Positions 43,518 to 53,320 of a DNA stretch of 64,000 nucleotides are shown piece after piece (within the stretch, counting starts at the first letter, position 1; every line of letters starts with the position of its first letter). Below the pieces are notes generated by a model. The model was not told the origin of the DNA. It did not search any database and was given only the letters and a program-made list of their open reading frames with translations. The DNA comes from Paracoccaceae bacterium (GTDB lineage: Bacteria > Pseudomonadota > Alphaproteobacteria > Rhodobacterales > Rhodobacteraceae), in NCBI GenBank assembly GCA_020425085.1, contig JAGQRW010000007.1, positions 620,001 to 684,000 of the forward strand. Reading direction: 5' to 3'. Position numbers and translations under genes: made by a program.

Positions 43518-44591
43518 ATGTCAGTGGCAAAACAACAGGTTCTTGATGCCCTCAAGTCGGTCAAGCTGCCGGACGGCGGTGATCCGGTGTCGCGTGATCT
43601 GATCCGGGCGCTGGCGATTGAGGGCGGTAATGTGCGGTTCCTGCTGGAAGTTGCACCCGATCAGGTCAAGGCCATGGACCCGGTGCGCGCTGCTTGCGAG
43701 GCGGCGGTGGCGGCATTGCCGGCGGTGGACAAGGCCAGCGTCATCCTGACCGCACATACCGCCAGCCCGAAACCAGCCGGACAGGCCCCGAACCTGAAGA
43801 TCGGCGGCCATCCGAAACCGCAATCCGGGCCGCAGCCGGTGCCGGGGGTTGACCATATTCTGGCGATCGCCTCGGGCAAGGGCGGGGTCGGCAAATCCAC
43901 GGTTTCATCCAATCTGGCGGTGGCGCTGGCGCGGCAGGGGCGGCGGGTCGGGCTGCTGGATGCGGATATTTATGGGCCGTCACAGCACCGGATGATGGGG
44001 ATGAACACCCGCCCGGCCTCGCCCGATGGCAAGGAGATCATTCCGCTGGTCGCGCATGGTGTCACCTTCATTTCCATGGGACTGATGCTGAACGAGGATG
44101 AGGCGGTGATCTGGCGCGGTCCGATGTTGATGGGGGCGTTGCAGCAGTTGCTGGGGCAGGTACGCTGGGGCGATCTTGACGTGCTGATCGTGGATCTGCC
44201 GCCGGGAACCGGTGATGTGCAACTGACGCTGGCGCAGAAAACCAACGTGACCGGTGCAATCGTGGTTTCCACACCGCAGGACATCGCGCTGTTGGATGCC
44301 CGCAAGGCGCTTAATATGTTCACCAAGCTCAACACGCCGGTGATCGGCATGATCGAGAACATGTCGACCTATATCTGTCCCAACTGCGGCCATGAAGATC
44401 AGATTTTCGGCCATGGCGGTGCCAAGGCGGATGCCGAAAAGATGAAGCTGCCGTTTCTGGGTGAGATCCCGCTGGATATCTCGGTGCGACTGGCGGGCGA
44501 TGAGGGTGTTCCGCTGGCGGCGGGTGACGGGCCGATCGCAGACGCCTATGCCAGCATCGCCAGAAAACTTGTGGCCGACGGAATGGCTTAG
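43518..44591 (+). CDS. mrp: Iron-sulfur cluster carrier protein Mrp/ApbC
   Basis: A 357-residue Mrp/NBP35 ATPase. An N-terminal MIP18/DUF59-like domain spans about residues 1-80. The deviant Walker A SGKGGVGKS is at about 119-127, followed by LLDADIYGPSQHRMMGMNT, switch II VDLPPGTGDVQLTL and the cluster-binding CPNC near residue 290. It binds and hands over [4Fe-4S] clusters to apoproteins in the cytoplasm. AAAAGGAG precedes the ATG. The dcw cluster begins 761 bases downstream on the same strand. Confidence 0.94.
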   Translation: MSVAKQQVLDALKSVKLPDGGDPVSRDLIRALAIEGGNVRFLLEVAPDQVKAMDPVRAACEAAVAALPAVDKASVILTAHTASPKPAGQAPNLKIGGHPKPQSGPQPVPGVDHILAIASGKGGVGKSTVSSNLAVALARQGRRVGLLDADIYGPSQHRMMGMNTRPASPDGKEIIPLVAHGVTFISMGLMLNEDEAVIWRGPMLMGALQQLLGQVRWGDLDVLIVDLPPGTGDVQLTLAQKTNVTGAIVVSTPQDIALLDARKALNMFTKLNTPVIGMIENMSTYICPNCGHEDQIFGHGGAKADAEKMKLPFLGEIPLDISVRLAGDEGVPLAAGDGPIADAYASIARKLVADGMA

Positions 44592-44732
44592 GACCGTTTT
44601 CATGTGAAATGCGTTGGGCGGCGATTGCGCGCGTCATGTCCGGCGGCAGGGTTGTGATTATCTGACAATCTGATGTTCTGATCGGAAATCACTTCGGGTT
44701 TTCGCGCCACTGTTCTAATGGATCGTTTCATA

Positions 44733-44768
44733 CAACGCCCGTTCCGGTTACTGCCGGGGCGGGCGTTG
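44733..44768 (+). terminator. Strong hairpin after mrp
   Basis: Stem CAACGCCCG/CGGGCGTTG, with an inner CCGG/CCGG pairing, 142 bases after the mrp stop. It is followed by CAATTTGG, a weak U-run, so termination is plausible, not certain. Confidence 0.45.
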
Positions 44769-44919
44769 CAATTTGGCTGGCGGATTTGCCAAAGCGGTCG
44801 ATGCCGCCTCCGGAACCCTGTGGGATTGACCAAACGAATCACCAGAAATTGATGATTCGACACCGGTTTGCAATGTGTTCCGCTTTTGTCCCATTGTGAC
44901 TTGGAAAAATATGCATTTT

Positions 44920-45100
44920 TATGGTACTTTATCCCATTAGCCAAAATTCAACTATATATAGTGGCTAAATTTGAAGTGGACACTACACAGACCCGAAAAT
45001 GCTTGATTGAACGCAGCTCAAGGAGGGCGGTTATGGGTCAATTTTAGCTATTAGAAATCAAATCCCATCAAAAAGGCTTGATTTACCATGAAGTACCATA
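44920..45100. repeat. AT-rich segment bounded by an inverted repeat, MITE-like
   Basis: TATGGTACTT (44920-44929) and AAGTACCATA (45091-45100) are perfect reverse complements; with one mismatch the match extends to 13 bases. The 181-base segment is much poorer in GC than its surroundings and holds a second inverted repeat, TTAGCCA/TGGCTAA (44937-44968), around TATATATA. It lies in the 761-base gap between mrp and mraZ, which contains no gene. It could be a small non-autonomous element or a structured promoter region. Confidence 0.4.
45033..45047 (+). other. Possible minimal leader frame (Met-Gly-Gln-Phe-stop)
   Basis: A textbook AAGGAGG (45020-45026) is followed at six bases by ATG GGT CAA TTT TAG. 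This is the strongest ribosome binding site in the mraZ leader, yet it serves only four codons. It may be a leader peptide or chance. Confidence 0.25.
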
Positions 45101-45247
45101 GTACCAATTATGCAAGATGAAGAACGGGGAACAATAAGGGCACCAAGACCCGAAAACCCAAGTCAGGTTTCATACAGGCACCCGCTTTTCATCGCCAAGA
45201 AGTCCGGCGCGCATGCGAGCAGACACCCCCCCAGGTGGCAGCGCAAC

Positions 45248-45310
45248 CGGACCGGTCCGAAGACGGAACGAGATCGGCGGATCAAGCAGTGGCAGCAGCT
45301 TGATCCGCCG
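45248..45310 (+). promoter_or_regulatory. Palindrome and strong hairpin in the mraZ leader
   Basis: A perfect 12-bp palindrome (CGGACCGGTCCG, 45248-45259) is followed by a hairpin with a perfect 13-bp stem (CGGCGGATCAAGC/GCTTGATCCGCCG, 45275-45310, 10-base loop) and TTTCCCGTTT. It ends 42 bases before the mraZ start, so it may attenuate or stabilise the dcw message. Confidence 0.5.
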
Positions 45311-45352
45311 TTTCCCGTTTAAGGGCTGCAACCAAGGAAAGGCCGCCAAGTC

Positions 45353-45853
45353 GTGGCACGCAGGTTCAGAGGCGAAAGCATTCACAAGGTGGATGCCAAG
45401 GGCAGGGTGTCGATCCCGGCCGCTTTTCGCCGTGTGCTTGAGGAAAACGATCCTGAATGGAGCGACCGGCAGAACCCCAACCTGGTGCTGGTCTACGGTG
45501 GCAACACGCGGAAGTTTCTGGAAGGCTATTCCATTGCCGCCATGAACGAGGTTGACGAACAGATCGAGTCTTTGCCGCGTGGCAGCAGCCGTCGCCGCCA
45601 GCTTGAGCGGCAGTTTTCCGGTCTGGCGGTGAACATGCAGGTGGACGATACCGGGCGACTGGTCCTGTCGCCCAAGCTGCGCGAAAAGGTCGGAATCAAG
45701 GACGAGGCGTATTTCATCGCCTCGGGCGACACCTTCCAGATATGGCAGCCCGAGGCCTATGCCGAACATGCCGAGAAATCCGATGCCTTCTTTGATGAAT
45801 TTGACGAGGATTTTGATCCGCTGATTCTTTTGGACATGGATACCGAGGTGTAG
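45353..45853 (+). CDS. mraZ: Transcriptional regulator MraZ
   Basis: A 166-residue protein with two SpoVT-AbrB-type swapped-hairpin domains: FRGESIHKVDAKGRVSIPAA near the N-terminus and VDDTGRLVLSPKLREKVGI in the middle. MraZ forms a ring-shaped oligomer that represses its own dcw promoter. The start is GTG 45353 with AAGGAAAGG about 12 bases upstream. The C-terminus is very acidic (SDAFFDEFDEDFDPL), an extension seen in alphaproteobacterial MraZ. The next gene starts three bases after its stop. Confidence 0.95.
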   Translation: MARRFRGESIHKVDAKGRVSIPAAFRRVLEENDPEWSDRQNPNLVLVYGGNTRKFLEGYSIAAMNEVDEQIESLPRGSSRRRQLERQFSGLAVNMQVDDTGRLVLSPKLREKVGIKDEAYFIASGDTFQIWQPEAYAEHAEKSDAFFDEFDEDFDPLILLDMDTEV

Positions 45854-45856
45854 ATC

Positions 45857-46870
45857 ATGGCGACGATCGCTGGCACTGCTTCCAACGCTTCGCCACATGT
45901 TCCCGTTCTGCTTGAACCGATCCTTGCCGCCATTGCTCCGGTTGCGGGAATCTGGCTGGATGGCACCTTTGGTGCGGGTGGTTACAGCCGGGGTTTGCTG
46001 GATGCCGGCGCGGCGCGGGTTCTGGCGATTGACCGCGATCCAGAGGTATTTGATCGCGCCAGGGACTGGGCCGGGCAATACGGCGCAAGGCTGGTTCTGA
46101 TCCGGGGCGAATTCGCCGATCTTGACCGTCTGGCAAAGGAAAACGGTGCGGATTCGCTGGCGGGTGTGGTTCTGGATATCGGCGTCAGTTCGATGCAGAT
46201 TGATCAGGCGGAACGGGGTTTTTCCTTTGTCAAGGATGGCCCCCTTGATATGCGGATGAGCGGCTCCGGCACCACGGCTGCGGATATCGTCAATACCGCC
46301 GATGAAACGACGCTGGCCGATATCCTGTTTCAATACGGCGAAGAACGTGCCTCGCGCCGGATCGCGCGAAAACTGGTGGCGGCACGGAAATCGGCACCGA
46401 TCAATACCACACTGGAACTGGCGAGGTTGATCGAAAGCTGCCTGCCACGCCCGAAACCCGGTCAGATCCATCCCGCCACCCGCAGTTTTCAGGCGCTGCG
46501 CATTGCGGTGAATGATGAACTGGAGCAACTGGTTATGGGGCTTGCTGCCGCCGAACGCGCCCTGGCGAACGATGGCATACTGGCCGTTGTCACCTTTCAT
46601 TCGCTGGAAGACCGCATCGTAAAACGGTTCCTGCAAGCGCGTTCGACCGATGCGTCGCGCGCCAACCGGTTTCAGCCGGAAACCCCATTGGAAGCACCGA
46701 CATTCGCCCGTCTGAACCGCAAGGCGATCACCGCCAGCGTATCGGAAATCGCCGCCAACCCGCGCGCCCGTTCTGCCCGGCTGAGAATGGCGCGCCGCTT
46801 GGCCGCCCCGGCCCGCCCGATTGATCGACGCGATCTTGGCCTGCCTGAAATCGGCGGGAGGATGGCATGA
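45857..46870 (+). CDS. rsmH: 16S rRNA (cytosine(1402)-N(4))-methyltransferase RsmH
   Basis: A 337-residue SAM-dependent methyltransferase (MraW) that methylates C1402 in the ribosomal P site. Motif I is [20 protein letters not shown] near residue 35; [35 protein letters not shown] and [17 protein letters not shown] are diagnostic. Its TGA overlaps the ftsL ATG. Confidence 0.97.
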   Translation: MATIAGTASNASPHVPVLLEPILAAIAPVAGIWLDGTFGAGGYSRGLLDAGAARVLAIDRDPEVFDRARDWAGQYGARLVLIRGEFADLDRLAKENGADSLAGVVLDIGVSSMQIDQAERGFSFVKDGPLDMRMSGSGTTAADIVNTADETTLADILFQYGEERASRRIARKLVAARKSAPINTTLELARLIESCLPRPKPGQIHPATRSFQALRIAVNDELEQLVMGLAAAERALANDGILAVVTFHSLEDRIVKRFLQARSTDASRANRFQPETPLEAPTFARLNRKAITASVSEIAANPRARSARLRMARRLAAPARPIDRRDLGLPEIGGRMA

Positions 46871-47244
46871 CGCGCTCACTGTTCAACACCCTGATGGCGC
46901 TGGCAATCATCGGTCTGGCCTATTGGGCCTATAACGAGAATTACGCCACCCAGGATGCCATGCGCCGGGTCGAGGAATTGCAGCAAAAGATCGGCCAGAA
47001 CCGCGAGGAATTGTCGGTGCTGCGCGCCGAATGGGCTTATCTCAACCGCCCGGAACGGCTGCGCGAACTGGCCGACCTCAATTTTGATTCGCTGAGGCTG
47101 ATGCCGTTGGCACCGGAACATTTTGGTGATGTGGAACAGGTCGCCTTTCCGGTGGCAAAATCCGATCCGGAAATCGGTGACATCACCGAATCCACCGACC
47201 TCAGCGCCACCTTCGATGGCCACGACGCCGGGGTGCGGCCATGA
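46867..47244 (+). CDS. ftsL: Cell division protein FtsL
   Basis: A 125-residue bitopic protein: one membrane helix near residues 5-20 ([19 protein letters not shown]), then a periplasmic coiled coil ([20 protein letters not shown]) and the [15 protein letters not shown] segment typical of alphaproteobacterial FtsL. It forms the FtsQLB complex at the septum. It overlaps both rsmH and ftsI by four bases. Confidence 0.92.
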   Translation: MTRSLFNTLMALAIIGLAYWAYNENYATQDAMRRVEELQQKIGQNREELSVLRAEWAYLNRPERLRELADLNFDSLRLMPLAPEHFGDVEQVAFPVAKSDPEIGDITESTDLSATFDGHDAGVRP

Positions 47245-49034
47245 TCGGCGCACCGCTTCGCACACCGCTGCGTCCGCTTGCCAGCATCCTTTCGGCGCGC
47301 GAAAAGGGCGAGAACCCCGACCTGATCGAGGCCGAGAACCTGCGTCGCCGCCACGAGGAAATGCGCGACCGTGATCGCTTGCGCGCGGAAACCCGGCTGA
47401 CGGTGCTGGGTCTCGGGTTTCTGGCGGCATTCGCGGTGGTTGGCGGCAAGATGACGGAAATGGCGGCCAGTCCGCCCTTTGAACCGCGCGAGGATGGCTA
47501 TACCACCACCATCCAGGCGCAGCGCGCCGATATCGTTGATCGCAACGGCAATGTGCTGGCCACCAACCTGATTACCAATTCGCTATATGCCCAGCCCCCC
47601 CTGATGATCGACAAGGCGGCGGCGGCCAAAGGGCTGGCGGCGGTGTTTCCCGAAATGAAGGCCGACGATCTGCTGCGGCGATTCAGTTCCGGCAGCAAGT
47701 TCATCTGGTTGAAACGCAAGATTTCGCCCGAGCAGATGCAAGCGGTTCACGATATCGGCGAACCCGGCCTGCTGTTCGGGCCGCGCGAAATGCGCCTTTA
47801 CCCAAATGGCCAACTGGCGGCGCATGTTCTTGGCGGTGCCGGATTTGGCCGCGAGGGTGTGCACGCCGCCGAAATCATCGGCGTTGCCGGGGTGGAACAC
47901 CGGTTTGACGAATACCTGCGCGACCCGGCCCGGCAGGGTGCCCCGTTGCAACTGTCGATCGACCTGACGGTGCAAGCTGCCACCCGGCGGGTGCTTTACG
48001 GCGGTATGAAACTGATGAACGCCAAGGGTGCTGCGGCGGTGCTGATGGATGTCAGAAGCGGTGAGATCCTGTCGCTGGTATCCTTGCCGGATTTCGACCC
48101 GAACGACCGCCCGCGCCCTCTGACCAGCGGTGATGCATCGGACAGCCCGTTGTTCAATCGCGCCGCTCAGGGGCTTTATGAACTCGGCTCGACCTTCAAG
48201 ATCTTCACCGCGGCGCTGGCGATGGATCAGGGGATTGCGACACCGGACACCATGATCGACATCAGCGGCCCGCTGGTCTGGGGCAAATACCGGATCCGTG
48301 ATTTTCACAATTACGGCAAGGCGCTCAGCCTGACGGATGTGATCGTCAAAAGCTCGAACATCGGTACGGCACGTCTGGCGGGCGCGATCGGCGGCGGCAA
48401 GCAGCAGACATTTCTGGACAGTATCGGACTGTTCGCGCCTTCCGGGGTGGAATTGCCCGAAGCCGCCAACGCCCGCCCTTTGCTGCCGCCGCGCTGGTCG
48501 GAACTTTCGACCATGACGATATCCTATGGCCACGGTCTGGCCGCCAGCCCACTGCATCTGGCAACCGCCTATGCCAGCCTGCTGAACGGCGGCACCCGGG
48601 TCGAGCCGACGCTATTGAAAACCCCGGCACCGAGCCAGGGCAAACGGATCATATCCGAGGCAGTCTCGGTGGAACTCAGAAAGATGCTGCGTCAGGTGGT
48701 GGTGCGCGGCACCGCCTCGATGGCCGAGGTCAAGGGCTATCAGGTCGGCGGCAAGACCGGCACGGCGGACAAGCCCAAGCCCGGTGGCGGCTATTACGAC
48801 AAGAAGGTGATCGCCACCTTTGCCGGCATTTTCCCGGCGCATGATCCGAAATACGTGCTGGTGGTGACGCTGGATGAGCCCGAGGATACCAGCGGCCCCG
48901 AACCGCGCCGCACCGCTGGCTGGACGACGGTGCCGGTGGCGGCGGAAATCATCCGCCGGGCGGCGCCGCTTCTGGGTATGCGGCCCGAGATTGAATCGCC
49001 CGACGGGATGAACTACACGCTGTCAAAATACTGA
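47241..49034 (+). CDS. ftsI: Septal peptidoglycan transpeptidase FtsI (PBP3)
   Basis: A 597-residue class B penicillin-binding protein: cytoplasmic N-terminus, one membrane helix near residues 52-72, a dimerisation domain, then the transpeptidase domain with active-site Ser317 in STFK, the SxN motif Ser371-Ser372-Asn373 and KTGT at 505-508. It crosslinks septal peptidoglycan with FtsW. The 21-base gap to murE contains AAGGAGCG. Confidence 0.96.
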   Translation: MIGAPLRTPLRPLASILSAREKGENPDLIEAENLRRRHEEMRDRDRLRAETRLTVLGLGFLAAFAVVGGKMTEMAASPPFEPREDGYTTTIQAQRADIVDRNGNVLATNLITNSLYAQPPLMIDKAAAAKGLAAVFPEMKADDLLRRFSSGSKFIWLKRKISPEQMQAVHDIGEPGLLFGPREMRLYPNGQLAAHVLGGAGFGREGVHAAEIIGVAGVEHRFDEYLRDPARQGAPLQLSIDLTVQAATRRVLYGGMKLMNAKGAAAVLMDVRSGEILSLVSLPDFDPNDRPRPLTSGDASDSPLFNRAAQGLYELGSTFKIFTAALAMDQGIATPDTMIDISGPLVWGKYRIRDFHNYGKALSLTDVIVKSSNIGTARLAGAIGGGKQQTFLDSIGLFAPSGVELPEAANARPLLPPRWSELSTMTISYGHGLAASPLHLATAYASLLNGGTRVEPTLLKTPAPSQGKRIISEAVSVELRKMLRQVVVRGTASMAEVKGYQVGGKTGTADKPKPGGGYYDKKVIATFAGIFPAHDPKYVLVVTLDEPEDTSGPEPRRTAGWTTVPVAAEIIRRAAPLLGMRPEIESPDGMNYTLSKY

Positions 49035-49055
49035 TCCGATCCCGCAAGGAGCGAA

Positions 49056-50543
49056 ATGCCCCATAAACCCACAGCCTCGAAATCCCTGGCCGAGCTGGGG
49101 CTGAGCGGCGCGCCGGATGTGATGGTGACCGGCCTTGCCGTGGACAGCCGCGAGGTCAAGCCGGGCTATCTGTTCGCGGCCCTGCCTGGCAGCCGGTTGC
49201 ATGGCGGCGCGTTCATCACTTATGCCATCCGCATGCAGGCAGCTGCGATCCTGACCGATACCGAAGGGGCGCGAATCGCCGCCCTGGATCTGGCGGCGGC
49301 AGATGTGGCGCTGGTGGTGGTGGATGATCCGCGGCTTTCGCTGGCACATGCGGCGGCGCGCTGGTTTGGCGCACAGCCCGGGGTGATGGTGGCGGTGACC
49401 GGCACCAACGGCAAGACCTCGGTTGCCAGTTTCACCCGCCAGATCTGGGAACAACTTGGCCTATCGGCGGTCAATTTCGGCACCACCGGAGTCGAAGGCT
49501 GCGTCTCTGCGCCCCTGTCGCATACCACGCCGGAACCGATCACGCTGCATCGCCTGCTGGCGCGATTGGCAGATGCCGGGGTCAGTCACGCCGCGATGGA
49601 GGCTTCCTCGCACGGGTTGCAGCAGCGGCGGTTGGATGGGGTCGCCCTGACGGCGGCGGGGTTCACCAATTTCACCCAGGATCACCTAGATTATCACACC
49701 ACGTTCGAAGACTATTTCAACGCCAAGGTCGGTCTGTTCAGCCGCGTTCTGCCGCCGGACGGCACGGCGGTGATCAATGTGGATGATCCACGCGGCGGCG
49801 ATATCGCCGCCCTTGCCGCCAGGCGCGGTCAGAAGATTCTGCGCGTCGGCAGGACCCCGGCGGCGGATCTGCGCATTCTCGGCCAGCGTTATGACGCCAC
49901 CGGTCAGGATCTGCGGTTTTCCTGGCGTGGCAGCGCAGAAATGGTCCGACTGTCGCTGATCGGCGGTTTTCAGGCGGCCAACGTCTTGATGGCGGCAGGC
50001 CTTGCGGTTGCCTGTGGTGCCGAACCCAAGGCGGTTTTCAAGGCGCTGCCGTTGCTTGAAACCGTCAGGGGGCGGATGCAGCTTGTGGCCACGCGCAGCA
50101 ACGGTGCCTCGGTGTTTGTCGATTATGCGCATACACCGGATGCGCTGGCGACGGCGTTGCAGGCGCTGCGCCCGCATGTGCTGGGCCGGTTGGTGGTGGT
50201 GTTCGGTGCCGGCGGCGACCGCGACCGCAGCAAGCGCCCGTTGATGGGCGCAGCGGCGGCGGAATACGCCGATGTCGCCTTTGTCACCGACGACAACCCC
50301 CGCAGCGAGCGACCGGGCGATATTCGCGCCGAAATTCTGGCCGCTTGTCCCGATGCGACCGAGATCGGTGATCGCGCCGAAGCGATCCTGACCGGGGTCG
50401 ATGCGCTTGGCCCCGGCGACAGCCTGCTGATTGCCGGCAAAGGGCACGAAACCGGGCAGATCGTCGGTGATGACGTACTGGATTTCAACGACGCGGAACA
50501 GGCCAGCATCGCGGTGCGTGCGCTCGACGGGGCAGGGCTGTGA
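49056..50543 (+). CDS. murE: UDP-MurNAc-L-Ala-D-Glu:meso-diaminopimelate ligase MurE
   Basis: A 495-residue Mur ligase. ATP site VTGTNGKTSVASFTRQI near residue 115; the central MEASSHGLQQRRLDG; and the C-terminal DNPRSERPGDI, where DNPR is the signature for meso-diaminopimelate over lysine. This agrees with a Gram-negative cell wall. It acts in the cytoplasm in precursor synthesis. Its TGA overlaps the murF start. Confidence 0.97.
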   Translation: MPHKPTASKSLAELGLSGAPDVMVTGLAVDSREVKPGYLFAALPGSRLHGGAFITYAIRMQAAAILTDTEGARIAALDLAAADVALVVVDDPRLSLAHAAARWFGAQPGVMVAVTGTNGKTSVASFTRQIWEQLGLSAVNFGTTGVEGCVSAPLSHTTPEPITLHRLLARLADAGVSHAAMEASSHGLQQRRLDGVALTAAGFTNFTQDHLDYHTTFEDYFNAKVGLFSRVLPPDGTAVINVDDPRGGDIAALAARRGQKILRVGRTPAADLRILGQRYDATGQDLRFSWRGSAEMVRLSLIGGFQAANVLMAAGLAVACGAEPKAVFKALPLLETVRGRMQLVATRSNGASVFVDYAHTPDALATALQALRPHVLGRLVVVFGAGGDRDRSKRPLMGAAAAEYADVAFVTDDNPRSERPGDIRAEILAACPDATEIGDRAEAILTGVDALGPGDSLLIAGKGHETGQIVGDDVLDFNDAEQASIAVRALDGAGL

Positions 50544-51973
50544 TGGCCCTCTGGACCGCGACCGAGGCAGCCGCCGCAACTGGTGGCAAGACGCAGGGAG
50601 ACTGGCAGGCAACCGGCGTTTCCATCGACAGCCGCAGCCTTGAAAGGGGCGATCTGTTCGTGGCCCTGAAGGATCAGCGCGACGGCCATGAATTCGTCGC
50701 CGCCGCCCTTGAAAAAGGTGCCGCCGCTGCGCTGGTGTCCCACCGCCCCGAAGGGGTTGACGCGGATGCGCCGCTGCTGATCGTGCCCGATGTTCAGGCA
50801 GCACTGGAGGCCCTCGGCCGCGCCGCCCGCCAGCGTTGTCAGGCCAGGGTGGTGGCGATCACCGGTTCGGTCGGCAAGACCTCGACCAAGGACATGCTGC
50901 GGACGGTCCTTGCCGGGCAGGGGCGGGTGCATGCCTCTGAACAAAGCTTGAACAACCACTGGGGGGTGCCGCTGACACTGGCGCGGATGCCTGCCGACAG
51001 TCAGTTCGCGATCTTTGAGATCGGCATGAACCACCCGGGCGAAATCACACCACTTTCACGCCTTGTGCGCCCGCATGTGGCCCTGATCACCACCGTGGCC
51101 GAGGCGCATATGGCGGCATTCGCCGATATCGGCGAAATCGCCCGCGCCAAGGCCGAGGTTTTTGCAGGTATCGAACCGGGCGGCACCGCCATCCTCAACC
51201 TCGACATTGCAAGTTTTGATATTCTGGCCGATGCGGCCAAGGCAAAGGCAGCAAGGATCATCACTTTTGGTCAGGACAAGGCGGCAGACTATCGCCTTGA
51301 TGCCTTGCGACAGCATGCCAGCGCCACCTCGGTTGACGCCAATCTTGGCGGCACGGAGGCTTTGTTCAAGATCATGGCCCCCGGCCGGCATCTGGCGATG
51401 AATGCCATGGCGGTTCTGGCATGTGTCGCGGCTGTCGGGGGTGATCTGACGCTGGCAACGCTGGATCTGGGCCAGTGGCAGCCCCCGGCCGGGCGTGGTC
51501 AGCGCCACCTGATCCGGCTGGACCGGACCGAACCCGAACTCAGCCTGGAACTGATTGATGATGCCTATAACGCCAACCCCGCCTCGATGGCGGCAGCGTT
51601 CGAGGTTCTGGCAGGCAGCCAGCCAGTCGATTGTATCGGGCGTATCCGGCGCGGGCGGCGCATCGCCTTTCTGACCGATATGCTGGAACTCGGCCCGGAC
51701 GAGGCGGCCCGGCATGCCGCCCTTGCAGAACTGCCCGACCTTCTGGCTGTTGACATGGTGCACCTGGCCGGGCCGCTTATGAAACATCTTTACGCCAGCC
51801 TGCCAATGGAAATTCAGGGCGAATGGCATGCTGATGCCAGGGAACTTGCGGTGCGGGTTCACAAACTGCTGGACGCGGGCGATGTGGTTCTGGTCAAAGG
51901 CTCAAAAGGTTCTCGCGCCGCCCTGGTGGTTGACGCGATCAAGAAACTGAGCCAAGCCGTGGGCGAAGCATGA
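50543..51973 (+). CDS. murF: UDP-MurNAc-tripeptide:D-Ala-D-Ala ligase MurF
   Basis: A 476-residue Mur ligase: N-terminal uridine-binding part ([20 protein letters not shown]), ATP site [18 protein letters not shown], and the family [15 protein letters not shown]. It adds D-Ala-D-Ala to complete the pentapeptide. ATG 50543 (TGATG overlap with murE) is taken; a GTG one codon earlier is also possible. Confidence 0.96.
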   Translation: MALWTATEAAAATGGKTQGDWQATGVSIDSRSLERGDLFVALKDQRDGHEFVAAALEKGAAAALVSHRPEGVDADAPLLIVPDVQAALEALGRAARQRCQARVVAITGSVGKTSTKDMLRTVLAGQGRVHASEQSLNNHWGVPLTLARMPADSQFAIFEIGMNHPGEITPLSRLVRPHVALITTVAEAHMAAFADIGEIARAKAEVFAGIEPGGTAILNLDIASFDILADAAKAKAARIITFGQDKAADYRLDALRQHASATSVDANLGGTEALFKIMAPGRHLAMNAMAVLACVAAVGGDLTLATLDLGQWQPPAGRGQRHLIRLDRTEPELSLELIDDAYNANPASMAAAFEVLAGSQPVDCIGRIRRGRRIAFLTDMLELGPDEAARHAALAELPDLLAVDMVHLAGPLMKHLYASLPMEIQGEWHADARELAVRVHKLLDAGDVVLVKGSKGSRAALVVDAIKKLSQAVGEA

Positions 51974-51983
51974 AAGGTGCAAG

Positions 51984-53069
51984 ATGCTCTATTTCCTAAG
52001 CGATCTTTCCGATGGAGGCGGTGTTTTCAACCTGTTTCGCTATATCACCATGCGTTCGGGCGGTGCCTTCTTTACCGCGCTGCTGTTCGGCTTTTTGTTC
52101 GGCAGGCCGCTGATCAACCTTTTGAAACGCAAACAGTCAAACGGGCAGCCGATCCGCAGCGATGGCCCGGAAAGCCATATCCTCGACAAGGCGGGAACCC
52201 CGACCATGGGTGGGGTCTTGATCCTTGGCTCACTGATCGTATCCACCCTGATCTGGGCGCGGCTAGACAATACCTATATCTGGATGATCCTGTTCGTGAC
52301 GGTTTCCTTTGGCCTGGTCGGTTTTGCCGATGACTACGCCAAGGTGTCGCGCAACAATTCCAAGGGCGTTTCCAGCCGGGTGCGCTTTGCCATCGGCCTG
52401 CTGGTGGCGGCGATCGCAGGCTATTGGGCGATGCAGGCCCACCCCGCGGCGCTGGCCGGACAACTGGCGCTGCCGGTGTTCAAGGATGCGCTGATCAATC
52501 TCGGCATCTTCTTTGTACCGTTCAGCATGTTGGTGATCGTCGGTTCGGCCAACGCGGTCAACCTGACCGACGGGCTGGACGGGCTGGCAATCATGCCGGT
52601 GATGATCGCCGCCGGTACTCTCGGGGTAATCGCCTATGCGGTCGGGCGTACCGACTTCACCGAATATCTTGGTGTCCACTATGTCGAAGGCACCGGCGAA
52701 ATTCTGGTGTTCTGCTCGGCCCTGATCGGCGGCGGGCTGGGTTTCTTGTGGTACAACGCCCCGCCCGCGGCGGTGTTCATGGGTGATACCGGCTCGCTCG
52801 CCCTTGGTGGCGCGCTTGGCGCCATCGCCGTTGCCACCAAGCACGAGATCGTGCTGGCCATCGTCGGCGGCCTGTTCGTGGTCGAGGCATTGTCGGTGAT
52901 CATTCAGGTGCTCTATTTCAAAAGCACCGGCAAACGGGTGTTCCTGATGGCGCCGATCCACCACCATTTCGAAAAACGCGGCTGGGCCGAAAGCCAGATC
53001 GTCATCCGCTTCTGGATCATTTCGCTGATCCTGGCGCTGATCGGCCTGGCCACGCTGAAACTGCGCTAA
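51984..53069 (+). CDS. mraY: Phospho-MurNAc-pentapeptide transferase MraY
   Basis: A 361-residue polytopic membrane enzyme (about ten helices) that makes lipid I. Conserved segments: [31 protein letters not shown] with the catalytic Asp pair, [13 protein letters not shown], and [20 protein letters not shown], the HHH motif. It begins ten bases after murF. The 251-base gap after it, with repeat copy C, is unusual inside this cluster. Confidence 0.97.
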   Translation: MLYFLSDLSDGGGVFNLFRYITMRSGGAFFTALLFGFLFGRPLINLLKRKQSNGQPIRSDGPESHILDKAGTPTMGGVLILGSLIVSTLIWARLDNTYIWMILFVTVSFGLVGFADDYAKVSRNNSKGVSSRVRFAIGLLVAAIAGYWAMQAHPAALAGQLALPVFKDALINLGIFFVPFSMLVIVGSANAVNLTDGLDGLAIMPVMIAAGTLGVIAYAVGRTDFTEYLGVHYVEGTGEILVFCSALIGGGLGFLWYNAPPAAVFMGDTGSLALGGALGAIAVATKHEIVLAIVGGLFVVEALSVIIQVLYFKSTGKRVFLMAPIHHHFEKRGWAESQIVIRFWIISLILALIGLATLKLR

Positions 53070-53101
53070 ACGCCCGGCCAGGGGCAATTTCCGCACCTTG
53101 G

Positions 53102-53177
53102 TTTCTTTGTTGCTGAAATACTCTGGGGGGCAGGTGTGATTGCCTTGGCAATCGCACCCGGGGGGCAACGCCCCCCG
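53102..53177 (+). repeat. Dispersed intergenic repeat, copy C
   Basis: Core CTTTGTTGCTGAAATACTC (17 of 19 bases as in copy A), then hairpins GGTGTGATTGCC/GGCAATCGCACC (one G-U pair, 53133-53158) and CGGGGGGC/GCCCCCCG (53159-53177). It lies between mraY and the alpha/beta hydrolase gene. A third small hairpin, CGCCC/GGGCG, follows near 53185. Confidence 0.6.
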
Positions 53178-53320
53178 CCCTGATCGCCCAAAGGGCGAAA
53201 ATACCGCAGCCAGGTGGATCCCGATACCAGTCTTGAAGGTTGCAGAACATCGGAACGCCGCGCTAGAATTCGCGGCACTCCCTTCTGTTTGCCGTTTCGT
53301 CCATTTTTCAGGGTGCCGCG

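Noticed and set aside
44592-45352. RNase P RNA or another structured RNA gene in the mrp-mraZ gap
   Set aside because: I looked for conserved RNase P and tmRNA cores and saw none; only hairpins and the AT-rich repeat are present.
45170-46879. Long open frame (569 codons) on the minus strand
   Set aside because: Antisense to mraZ and rsmH; no recognisable domain; a by-product of codon bias.
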